Source: Firmicutes bacterium CAG:95
GTDB lineage: Bacteria > Bacillota > Clostridia > Lachnospirales > Lachnospiraceae
DNA length: 19,348 nucleotides
Direction: 5' to 3'
Assembly (NCBI GenBank): GCA_000438155.1
Contig: FR902898.1
Location: 4,543 to 23,890, forward strand
In this document: piece by piece, positions 7,186 to 14,504 of the stretch
How the letters are laid out: each line of letters begins with the position of its first letter
How positions within the stretch are numbered: position 1 is the first letter of the stretch
Position numbers and translations under genes: made by a program
Notes under the pieces: generated by a model
What the model was told of the DNA's origin: nothing
What the model saw: the letters and a program-made list of their open reading frames with translations, nothing else
Database searches by the model: none

Positions 7186-7887
7186 TTACAATATTCCATT
7201 ATAAAGCAAATCCATTTGCTCTACGAAACATCCCCATTCCGGGTTTATTCTTTTATCCCCGGCTGTCAAATAATACTGGTACTTATATAATATTCTCAAA
7301 GCCTTGTTATCATATCGACCTGTTTTGTATAAATAATATATCAATTCATACATCTGAACAATCTGCATGTCATCCAAACCAGTCAACAACTTAGCAGCAT
7401 CCTTAATCAGCCTTACCGGCAACGCATCATTAGCCGCAAAATATAGAAACTGCTTAACAGCCATAAATGATAAAGACCTTACCTCGCCTCGATCCTTAGC
7501 ATTATCTCTTGTAGGATTATATAACGAATGAACAGCAATTTTGTTAATATATGTATTTCGCAATGCCTCTTCCAAACCGCTTAATTCCGAATCATAATGA
7601 ATCCTAAGCTTCGAAGGGATACAACTTGTCTGTTCATCTGCGTATTCTTTGACACTATCAGCGACTAACTCGTCATACACCGATTCATGTATTGCCAATC
7701 CAGTAAACTCACTTAACAACGGTATAAGCCAGCATTCCTTAAAGTCTGTAAATGAATACGCTCTTACCTTTGCTACCTCACTCCTGTCAGGAGGAATAAA
7801 GAAATTAGCATCCAAAAATACCTTCTGTCCAGGATTTTGTATTATGCCCTGAAAAGCCGGATTGACCTCTTTTGTATCTACCTTCAT
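7186..7887 (-). CDS. PIN-like domain protein, partner of ImmA/IrrE protease
   Basis: A 233-residue protein with features of a PIN-fold ribonuclease: KVFLDANFFI (Asp26, first acidic residue), HESVYDELV (Glu68/Glu73), DRGEVRSLSFMAVKQ (Glu135) and FAANDALPVRLI (Asp154). These fit the acidic quartet that binds divalent metal in PIN nucleases. The final 70 residues are helical and unassigned. Its ATG overlaps the TAA of the protease gene in a TAATG arrangement, so translation is coupled. As third gene after a repressor-like XRE protein and a protease, it is the likely effector (toxin) of the unit, but activity is inferred from residues alone. The 3' side abuts the phage terminase remnant. Confidence 0.68.
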   Translation of the reverse strand: MKVDTKEVNPAFQGIIQNPGQKVFLDANFFIPPDRSEVAKVRAYSFTDFKECWLIPLLSEFTGLAIHESVYDELVADSVKEYADEQTSCIPSKLRIHYDSELSGLEEALRNTYINKIAVHSLYNPTRDNAKDRGEVRSLSFMAVKQFLYFAANDALPVRLIKDAAKLLTGLDDMQIVQMYELIYYLYKTGRYDNKALRILYKYQYYLTAGDKRINPEWGCFVEQMDLLYNGIL

Positions 7888-8759
7888 TAGTCATCCCCGC
7901 TTTCGAAAAAATCCTTCAGTTCATCATCAATCTCTGCGTCCATACATAATCCGTAATCTTCTGGTTTTTTGTCAAACATTGCTAATGTACGAACAAATTC
8001 ATCATCATCAATTAATCCATCTTCATAATTGCTGATAATTGTTTCTATTACTCTATTGGACACCCCCACAGTTTTCGTTTTCTTATTCAACAATTCTGAT
8101 ATCTCAGAATCAATATTTTTCAAAAGTCTTCTATATATCCCGTCTTCGCCTCTACAATCAACCGCATACAATTTATCGTATTGATTTACATCTATATATC
8201 CCTCTTCGAACAATCTATTTATTATTGCCTGAAAAGGAAGCCACCAATCACATTGCATTCTTGCAATAAAACGCAACGCTCTATTATCAGAAACATCCCT
8301 CATATTTGAACTACCAAATGCATTCATCACAGCATCTTTCAGAGCCTCAGCCGGAAGTAATAGCTCAGCTGCAAATCTGTCAGCCTGTTTTTCCGTAACT
8401 TTATCCTCATAGTCAATCTCGGGAGTATATGCTTTTCCAGACTTCGTAGTATAATGATATATTTCATGGGCTATAGCAAATATTTGTTCATCATAAAAGC
8501 TTGAAGTATTCAAGCCAATAAATGTAATAGTGTCATTATCTGTCTTAAACCATGTAATATTTCCGTATGTGTGGGTTCCATTCGTATCTGGAAAAGGATA
8601 TTCGCATAACAAAATATCCTTTTTATCCAGAAGGAGACGAATATCATTCCCAATAGGAACATCGGGATGTACTCCAAAAAATCGCCTTGTTTCAGCAACT
8701 AATTTTTTAAGTTCGTGAATTTGTTTGTCGGCCAACACAACCGAATTGCTCTTACTCAT
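7887..8759 (-). CDS. ImmA/IrrE family metallo-endopeptidase
   Basis: A 290-residue cytosolic zinc protease of the ImmA/IrrE (COG2856, Peptidase_M78-like) family. The metal site HEIYHY lies at 98-103 (His98, Glu99, His102) and is followed by the family helix TEKQADRFAAELLLP (122-136) that supplies the third ligand. Residues 140-290 form a C-terminal extension, probably helical, ending in an acidic tail (ELKDFFESGDD). Known members cleave XRE-type repressors (ImmA on ImmR of ICEBs1, IrrE on DdrO), and the XRE gene directly upstream overlaps this start by 8 bp, so it is the likely substrate. The downstream PIN gene is coupled by TAATG. Context suggests a stress- or phage-triggered switch. This is inference from the family. 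Confidence 0.85.
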   Translation of the reverse strand: MSKSNSVVLADKQIHELKKLVAETRRFFGVHPDVPIGNDIRLLLDKKDILLCEYPFPDTNGTHTYGNITWFKTDNDTITFIGLNTSSFYDEQIFAIAHEIYHYTTKSGKAYTPEIDYEDKVTEKQADRFAAELLLPAEALKDAVMNAFGSSNMRDVSDNRALRFIARMQCDWWLPFQAIINRLFEEGYIDVNQYDKLYAVDCRGEDGIYRRLLKNIDSEISELLNKKTKTVGVSNRVIETIISNYEDGLIDDDEFVRTLAMFDKKPEDYGLCMDAEIDDELKDFFESGDD

Positions 8760-9099
8760 TAAGCATCGCCTTTCTCAAAAGAAGTTGTTGCTTAGAAGCC
8801 ATCATCATCTCAAACATATGATCAACACCTGCTTTTTCTTCTTTAGACATACTTGAACTCCGATATGCAGTATATACTGTTGGTTTATTTTCTTCAAATA
8901 AATCAGGGACACTAAAACCCAATATTTCCGCGAGTTTCTCTAACTGAGGAATAGACGGCATATACTCACACTTTTCTAATCTACCAATCATCTGTCTATT
9001 AATTCCTGTTTCTACGCTTAATTGCTCTTGTGTTAATCCTTTTAATTTTCTCAAACTTTTTACGATATCTACCATTTTTTCTTGAGATAAACGCTTCAT
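8752..9099 (-). CDS. XRE-family HTH transcriptional regulator
   Basis: A 115-residue protein with a Cro/CI-type helix-turn-helix at about 10-68 (KLKGLTQEQLSVETGINRQM is the HTH core), then a linker and a C-terminal helical tail rich in Met (VDHMFEMMMASKQQ). The start at 9099 (MKRLSQEKM) is chosen over 9126 because GGAGGG lies about 10 nt upstream. It is first in a three-gene operon with the ImmA/IrrE protease (8-bp overlap) and the PIN-like gene. It probably represses its own promoter, where two TTTCGTGG repeats are seen, and would be inactivated by cleavage by the neighbouring protease. Confidence 0.85.
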   Translation of the reverse strand: MKRLSQEKMVDIVKSLRKLKGLTQEQLSVETGINRQMIGRLEKCEYMPSIPQLEKLAEILGFSVPDLFEENKPTVYTAYRSSSMSKEEKAGVDHMFEMMMASKQQLLLRKAMLNE

Positions 9100-9113
9100 G
9101 ATAATTTCTCCCT

Positions 9114-9164
9114 CCACGAAAAACAACTAAATCATATGATACTATAAATACCACGAAACATCAA
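9114..9164 (-). promoter_or_regulatory. Promoter and candidate operator of the XRE-ImmA-PIN operon
   Basis: On the minus strand a -35 TTGATG (9159-9164) and a -10 TATCAT (9136-9141) are 17 bp apart. The octamer TTTCGTGG occurs twice in direct orientation, at 9151-9158 between the two promoter boxes and at 9114-9121 just before the ribosome site. A 10-bp palindrome ATCATATGAT (9131-9140) overlaps the -10. Any of these could be the site bound by the XRE protein. Confidence 0.5.
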
Positions 9165-9177
9165 TTGCTTTATTGAA

Positions 9178-9420
9178 TCATCCTATCATTCTTTCCATTT
9201 CGGTATTGGAAATACCATTTTTAATAATAGCCCCCACATTCAATTTCGCAACTGCACGCACAAGACCCACCCGCCGTTCTATAAAGGTTAGGTCTGTAGC
9301 GATTTGAATCCCCCTTTATTCGGAAAAATATTTTGTAAATATTACCGATATATTTTCTAAAAATCGTGTATGGTTTGATCGTTTTTCAGCATCTGAAATT
9401 GCTATAGAGATCTTTTTATT
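9178..9420 (-). pseudogene. Decayed reading frame of unknown identity
   Basis: This gap between the Nudix gene and the XRE operon contains protein-like sequence in a single minus-strand frame. The upstream half includes SDAEKRSNHTRFLENISVIF and stops at TAA 9316-9318. The same frame then runs on with ATDLTFIERRVGLVRAVAKL and IIKNGISNTEMERMIG and stops at TGA 9178-9180. There is no ATG or good ribosome site for the second half, although GGGGG precedes it. Amino-acid composition looks real, but I cannot name the family. It is either a broken gene with one nonsense mutation or the tails of two lost genes. Confidence 0.4.
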
Positions 9421-9421
9421 A

Positions 9422-9826
9422 CTATCTTAATGCTTCCTTTATCTTCCCTACAATGGTAATATCTGCCGGCAACCACTCAACAGAATCCATCTTCTCTTTT
9501 GTCAGCCACTTAGCGGCCTCATGTTCTTTAAGTACCAAATCCCCTTTTATAATCTCACACCAAAAACAATCCATCGAGAGGTGAAACGTCGGATAATCAT
9601 ATTCAATGGTATCGATCAACTCCCCTACGGCTATTTCTGTATCCAATTCTTCCATAATCTCTCTCTGTAACGCAGCCTGTGAAGTTTCTCCTTCTTCGAT
9701 TTTTCCTCCTGGAAATTCCCATCCGCCTTTTAGGTCTCCATATCCACGTTGTGTTGCAAAAATAATTTCTTCACCCTTCTCATTCATTGCTTTAATCACT
9801 GCTGCAACTACTCTTATTGTTTTCAT
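9422..9826 (-). CDS. MutT-like Nudix hydrolase
   Basis: A 134-residue Nudix protein, the usual length of MutT / 8-oxo-dGTP diphosphatase relatives that hydrolyse damaged or modified nucleoside triphosphates in the cytosol. The Nudix box starts at GGKIEEGETSQAALQ and continues REIMEELDTEI. All the catalytic glutamates of GX5EX7REUXEE are present, while the usual final glycine is Asp. The stretch GGWEFPGGKIEEGE is typical of the MutT subgroup. Its ATG overlaps the stop codon of the helicase gene (ATGA), so the two are translationally coupled. That link suggests a role in the helicase system rather than, or as well as, general nucleotide sanitation. The true substrate is unknown. Confidence 0.88.
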   Translation of the reverse strand: MKTIRVVAAVIKAMNEKGEEIIFATQRGYGDLKGGWEFPGGKIEEGETSQAALQREIMEELDTEIAVGELIDTIEYDYPTFHLSMDCFWCEIIKGDLVLKEHEAAKWLTKEKMDSVEWLPADITIVGKIKEALR

Positions 9827-12800
9827 CCTGCCTGTTCCTCCACTGTTTCTATATTACTCTGCAGATATCGTAGCAAATCATCTCTTACCGCATGATGCAT
9901 CTTCAGCACAAATTTTGTAATATCACGTTCTTTACCATTATTATCATTTTTATGAGCCGGTTGAACATCCATAATCTCAAATTCCCCTAAATAATAGAAG
10001 TTTGTTTCTGCATCACTCTTTTTTACCAAAAGATGCTTATGTAATGCTGTTACTACCTCTTGAACATAAGAACTATGGATCCCTCTTCCTATCTGAGAAT
10101 CCCATCTAAAAATCATATTATCTTCAAATGTATCTGCATAATCCGGCTTTCCGTCAACATAATTTTTATCTTCAGAGCTTTCTTTATGATAGGTAATAAA
10201 AATAAATACATCATCACCAATTCGCTTCATTCCATACATTGTTGACGATAAATCCTTTCCACAGTTCATCAAAAAGCTCACATCTCGTCGTGAATACTTC
10301 TCATACAGTACGAATGGCGTATTACATTCCCTCTGATCTGTATACTTATCCACATATCGCCTTAATCCTACATCAATAATATCTTCCATCTGTCTATAAA
10401 ATTCTGAGTGATTCAATCGCTCCGCGAATTCTGACATACGTAATACATAAGACTTTTCTTTCGCATCTACAATATCTATATGGCAATACTTTTCATACTC
10501 TTCGGCTTTACTTACAAATTTACCTTGCAACACATCCACTGCACTTGCTAAAGATATATAATCTATTTCATGACCATACTTTTTCTGGATTTCAGTTGCA
10601 AATTCATCTATCTTAATGGACGGTTGCTGCAAGATCTTTTTTAACATTTCAAGCTCATAAGGTCTCGTTCCGTTTAAAATTGTTTTGGATAAATACTCCA
10701 ATGTTATTAAATCCTGCTCAGAAATCCTTCCCACATAGCTATCTTTTTCCACAAGCTCTAAAAATTTCTGATATGTTTTGTACTCTCGAATAATTACAAG
10801 TGGATCTATCTCACCATTTTCATAAAAATCAAGTAAGTACGGTACTCGTCCAAGTCGATTTTTCAATGTAAGATAGCTTTCACGAATAATTGTCGGCATA
10901 CCCTTTATTTTATCAATAGATGTGAAAATCTTTTCCTTGGCAATTTCATCAAAATGAATAGATGACGCTCCGGGAATGGTCGTATTTCCACTAATCACGT
11001 ATCTACGAATATTATCCGGATTATAGGTTTGATCCCCGGATAGCGCAATTGGGATCATAAAATTATTATTATAGTTTCCAATAAAATCAAGAATTACCAC
11101 ATATTCCTTTCCCTCTGCTTTTCGTAATCCTCTTCCCAGTTGTTGAATAAACACAATCGGAGATTGTGTTGGACGAAGCATAATTACTTGATTCACCTCA
11201 ACAATATCAACACCTTCATTCAAGATTTCAACGGAAAAGATATAGTCCAGCGGTTCCCTATCACTTGTACCATCCTCTTCATTCATTGCCAGGCGTTCAA
11301 ATGCTTCCTGTCGCTGTTCATCCGAGGCATCACCATTCAATGCAATGGTTCTGAAATATTTTCCAGTGGCTGGATTTACTAATTGATTAAATTTTTCAGA
11401 AAGAATTTTAGACTCATCGATTCTACTGCAGAAAATTAATCCTTTAACTCGCTCACCACTGTAGCCATAGAATTCAGCTTTTTCAATAATATGTTGAACC
11501 CTCTGATCCCCTGTCAATTGATTAAAATCTCTTTCTGAGATCTTTTTTGTTTTGCTCAATCTATCATCAATCAGCGAAATATCACTAATTCCAAAATAGT
11601 GAAATGTACATAACAGATTCTCCTCCATAGCCTGTTGAAGTCGAATCTCATATGCAATTTGATAATGAAAAATTTCGTATATATTTTTTCCTATCTCTCC
11701 ATCATCTCTCTTATCTGGTGTAGCGGTCATACCAAGCCACAGCTTCGGTTTAAAATACCCCATAATCTTCTGATAAGTATCCGCCGCTGAATGGTGAGCC
11801 TCATCTAAAATAATACAATCAAATTCATCCGGTGCGTACTCCATCAAATGCCGATCTCTATTCAATGTCTGAACAGTTGCAAAAACATAATCCTTGTCAT
11901 ATTCATAAGCTCCAGCACCTACTAGTCCCATTGAAACCGTATTTCCAAATACTCTCTCATAGGACTTCTTAGTCTGTCTGGCTAATTGCCCTCTATGTAC
12001 TAAAAATAAAACTCTTTTATATCCAAGTTCTCTCATTGCAAATGCAGACGCATAAGTTTTACCGGTTCCTGTTGCAGAAATAAGCAACGCCCGGTCTTCA
12101 CCGGATGCAATAATTTTTCTCAAATTAGTAATAAATCCAACCTGCATTTTATTGGGTTGTAAGCTGTATTTTTCAATAGATGGGATCTGTTCCTGACGTG
12201 CTATTTTCTGTTGCTGTTTAATGATTTTGTAACGTTCTGCATATTCTTCATAAAAATCATCAAACTCCATAGTATATTGGGAATTCCAAAGTTCCTGAAA
12301 TTCTTCAAGAATTTCCTGTGCCATTTCTCCCTTGTCAGTAGATATGATTCTAATATTCCATTCTCGGTTACTTCCAAGTGCTGCTTTCGTGAAATTAGAA
12401 CTTCCTATTATGATTCTATAAATTTCTGCATTCTCAAAAATATATCCTTTCGTATGAAAATTGTCATTCGCCGCATGAGAATCATACATTTTAAGCGTAA
12501 TATTTTTAAAACCCTGCAACTTTTTTAACGCCCAGGGCTGACTAAAATCCTGGTAATTTGTTGTAAGAATCTCCCCTTTAATATTTCTTTTTTCAAGTTC
12601 ACTTAATGTCTGCAATAAAGGAGTTATACCTCCCATTGTAATAAATGCCACGCTAATTTGAAAATGATCACATGCTAACAATTCATCCTCTATCGATGCC
12701 ATCACTTTCTTTCCCATTTTATAATTATTTGAAACAAATTGGGGCTTATATGCCAAACTAGAAGGAAAATCCTTATTAATGTAAGCAGTCTGAAAACCAT

Positions 12801-12831
12801 TATGTAGTTCTTTTAATGTATTTTGATCCAT
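9823..12831 (-). CDS. PLD-like nuclease / SF2 DEAD-DEAH helicase / DUF3427 fusion protein
   Basis: A 1002-residue, three-part protein. Residues 30-190 form a phospholipase-D-like (HKD) nuclease domain with FHTKGYIF (His126, Lys128) and GSSNFT (143-148). Residues about 225-600 are a superfamily 2 helicase of the ResIII/SSL2 type with Walker A SATGTGKT (252-259), DEAH (343-346), MTATP (368-372) and motif VI QQLGRGLRKA (563-572). From about 600 to the end is the region usually annotated DUF3427, with a beta-rich C-terminal segment near 850-985. Such HKD-helicase fusions recur in bacterial defence islands and probably cleave or remodel foreign DNA. GAGG is 6 nt before the ATG. It overlaps the Nudix gene by 4 bp. 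All nuclease and helicase residues are intact. Confidence 0.9.
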   Translation of the reverse strand: MDQNTLKELHNGFQTAYINKDFPSSLAYKPQFVSNNYKMGKKVMASIEDELLACDHFQISVAFITMGGITPLLQTLSELEKRNIKGEILTTNYQDFSQPWALKKLQGFKNITLKMYDSHAANDNFHTKGYIFENAEIYRIIIGSSNFTKAALGSNREWNIRIISTDKGEMAQEILEEFQELWNSQYTMEFDDFYEEYAERYKIIKQQQKIARQEQIPSIEKYSLQPNKMQVGFITNLRKIIASGEDRALLISATGTGKTYASAFAMRELGYKRVLFLVHRGQLARQTKKSYERVFGNTVSMGLVGAGAYEYDKDYVFATVQTLNRDRHLMEYAPDEFDCIILDEAHHSAADTYQKIMGYFKPKLWLGMTATPDKRDDGEIGKNIYEIFHYQIAYEIRLQQAMEENLLCTFHYFGISDISLIDDRLSKTKKISERDFNQLTGDQRVQHIIEKAEFYGYSGERVKGLIFCSRIDESKILSEKFNQLVNPATGKYFRTIALNGDASDEQRQEAFERLAMNEEDGTSDREPLDYIFSVEILNEGVDIVEVNQVIMLRPTQSPIVFIQQLGRGLRKAEGKEYVVILDFIGNYNNNFMIPIALSGDQTYNPDNIRRYVISGNTTIPGASSIHFDEIAKEKIFTSIDKIKGMPTIIRESYLTLKNRLGRVPYLLDFYENGEIDPLVIIREYKTYQKFLELVEKDSYVGRISEQDLITLEYLSKTILNGTRPYELEMLKKILQQPSIKIDEFATEIQKKYGHEIDYISLASAVDVLQGKFVSKAEEYEKYCHIDIVDAKEKSYVLRMSEFAERLNHSEFYRQMEDIIDVGLRRYVDKYTDQRECNTPFVLYEKYSRRDVSFLMNCGKDLSSTMYGMKRIGDDVFIFITYHKESSEDKNYVDGKPDYADTFEDNMIFRWDSQIGRGIHSSYVQEVVTALHKHLLVKKSDAETNFYYLGEFEIMDVQPAHKNDNNGKERDITKFVLKMHHAVRDDLLRYLQSNIETVEEQAG

Positions 12832-12988
12832 TTCTATCCTCTATGTATACCTGGCCAATGTCTATAATATCGAAAAATGATTGTTTATATAAATATATTA
12901 CTATATTTTCATCTTTTTGTCTGTTGACTTGTCATATTTCCATAGATTTATAACAAAACTTCTGTTCTTTTGATGAACTCTTGGCTCC

Positions 12989-13216
12989 TCACAGCCCCTC
13001 CATATCCAGATCCACCATCAACTGTCCTATACTCTGTTCTTTGACAAGATACCACATATATATGGGAAGGTACGTTACCTTTCCATCCATCTCAATTAAG
13101 AAGTCCAGTTCACCTATATTCTTCTTTTATGGATATCAGCTTTAACTTTTTATCTTCACTGTCGTATTGGGAAAATCTTCTTTGTACTGCGTTACGATAT
13201 CTCTTTGTATCTTATT
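12989..13216 (-). pseudogene. Fragments of an AAA ATPase with DUF4143 domain
   Basis: Two minus-strand fragments resemble parts of the common 'ATP-binding protein, DUF4143' family. The first, ending in a stop at 13142-13144, reads KIQRDIVTQYKEDF, like the helix that follows the lid of these ATPases. The second, from 13111 to a TGA at 12989-12991, reads GELDFLIEMDGKV and then TYLPIYM, which match the C-terminal PD-(D/E)XK-like strand and the final residues of the family. The intervening and preceding parts are missing and the frames differ. The ATPase N-terminus with its P-loop is absent. This is a dead gene at the right edge of the island. The adjoining 12832-12988 is AT-rich leader of the helicase gene with no coding signal. 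Confidence 0.55.
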
Positions 13217-13219
13217 AAC

Positions 13220-13305
13220 TTTTGCCCCGTTTTTTCAATTTTTATTGTTATATTTTGCCCCGTTTTCACAAATTGGCATTTTCAACGGTAAATAGCGGTA
13301 AATAG
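13220..13305. repeat. Short direct repeats in the gene-free gap
   Basis: TTTTGCCCCGTTTT is present at 13220-13233 and 13253-13266 (33-bp period). CGGTAAATAG is tandemly repeated at 13286-13295 and 13296-13305. These look like local slippage or duplication products inside decaying sequence. On the minus strand both 14-mers lie in the same frame as the ATPase fragment (each encodes NGAK), so a tandem duplication within the dead gene is possible. Confidence 0.5.
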
Positions 13306-13384
13306 CAAATTTAACTTCCGTTTTGCAAAAGGCAACCTCTGTTTGAATTATTTTTGCAGGATGAACTTCGAAATCAGCACCTTG

Positions 13385-13432
13385 AAAACAGAAAAAGAAC
13401 CGTCCTCCACAGTCTCCTGCATCAGACGGTCC
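13385..13432 (-). terminator. Rho-independent terminator downstream of the AEC permease
   Basis: Read on the minus strand, GGACCGTC (13425-13432) pairs with GACGGTTC (13397-13404) across a 20-nt loop, followed by a T-rich run TTTTTCTGTTTT (13385-13396). It ends the transcription unit of the permease and hydrolase genes, and separates it from the ATPase debris. Confidence 0.65.
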
Positions 13433-13480
13433 TGATTCATTCTTTAACTATTCCGAACTATTTTTATTCTTTTCTTTTTC

Positions 13481-13556
13481 GTAGCTTTTCAGTGCACGAA
13501 ATTATGCTGTAAAATCCATTTAAAATCACCTTTGCTGACAGGATCTGCATTGATAA
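13481..13556. repeat. Degraded, truncated copy of the 1542-1674 repeat element
   Basis: GTAGCTTTTCAGTG at 13481-13494 resembles the left terminal repeat of the first element (11 of 14 matches). About 30 bp later AAAATCCATT (13511-13520) matches exactly, followed by a similar hairpin region and TGCATT. Order and spacing agree with the copy at 1542. The right end is missing; the permease gene begins just beyond. Confidence 0.5.
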
Positions 13557-13572
13557 TTGTACTTACCGCTCA

Positions 13573-14478
13573 TTACATCAGCACACTGCTCCAGATCATA
13601 ATTGCCGGGATGGAGCACAGGGTTGAAAATACCACAAGCTTTGTTGCAAATTCCGGATCACGGTCATACTTTGCAGCGAGCATACTGGTCGTTGCACCGG
13701 CAGGCATTGCTGCAAGAAGCACGCTGACTCCACAGACCAGTCTGCTGACAGGAAGAAGCCGGCATACCAGGTATACCATGATTGGAATGATGACGAGACG
13801 GTGGATCGTATAGCGGATCACGGTTTTGTCCAGGATTGTTTTTACATCAATATCGGCGAGGATCATGCCAATCACCATCATCGAAAGTGCTGTGTTGCAT
13901 CTGCCGAGCGTCTGAACCGGACTCAGAATCACAGCCGGTAATTTAATCTGTCCAACCATCAGAATAAAACCAATAAAACAGGCAAGTACACATGGATGCG
14001 TCACTACCTTTTTCAGGGTTGCCTTCTTATCGGATACCCCGGAGAAAATAGCAATTCCTTCGGACCACATCATGATACGCTGCGGAATCAGATACACACT
14101 GGCAAGCATCAGACCGACCGGACCGAATACTCCCTCCGCAATCGGATTCCCAAGGAATCCGGCATTGGAGCAGATAATGGCATATTTCAGACATTTCAGC
14201 CGGTTCTCATTTTCTTTATGAAAAAAGAGATTACCATAAAACAGTGCTATAAGCTGTATGCCAATAGAAATCACCGCAATCCACGCACAGTCAGAAATGG
14301 TGTCCGTGCTGATTTCTGTCATAAAACTGGTAATGATGTTCGCCGGGAGAATCAGGTTAATGACCAGATCGGTAATCTCCTTTTGTCCCCTGGCTGAAAT
14401 CAGTTTAATTTTCTTTAGCAAAAATCCTATTGCCATCACCGAAAAGATGGTGACCTGGAGCGTAAGCATTTCTCCCAC
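13573..14478 (-). CDS. AEC family transporter (auxin efflux carrier / malate permease-like)
   Basis: A 301-residue integral membrane protein of the AEC (TC 2.A.69) family, with about ten hydrophobic segments in two repeats of five. Typical features are the N-terminal ILPANIITSFM stretch, the central ICSNAGFLGNPIAEGVFG motif (the AEC NxGFxGxP signature) and the C-terminal LLAAMPAGATTSMLAAKYDRD segment. Members export or import organic acids such as malate, but the substrate here is open. The start is GTG at 14478, with AGGAG 9 nt upstream; the ATG three codons later has its purine run too close. Only 26 bp separate it from the MBL-fold gene upstream, so the two are one operon, and the permease may move the hydrolase's substrate or product. 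Confidence 0.87.
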   Translation of the reverse strand: MGEMLTLQVTIFSVMAIGFLLKKIKLISARGQKEITDLVINLILPANIITSFMTEISTDTISDCAWIAVISIGIQLIALFYGNLFFHKENENRLKCLKYAIICSNAGFLGNPIAEGVFGPVGLMLASVYLIPQRIMMWSEGIAIFSGVSDKKATLKKVVTHPCVLACFIGFILMVGQIKLPAVILSPVQTLGRCNTALSMMVIGMILADIDVKTILDKTVIRYTIHRLVIIPIMVYLVCRLLPVSRLVCGVSVLLAAMPAGATTSMLAAKYDRDPEFATKLVVFSTLCSIPAIMIWSSVLM

Positions 14479-14504
14479 GGCTTTTATCTCCTGTTTCAGA
14501 ATGA

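Noticed and set aside
9195..9235. Hairpin GGTATT/AATACC followed by a T-rich run, as a plus-strand terminator
   Set aside because: The stem is only 6 bp and no plus-strand gene precedes it; the bases are better explained by the decayed minus-strand reading frame.
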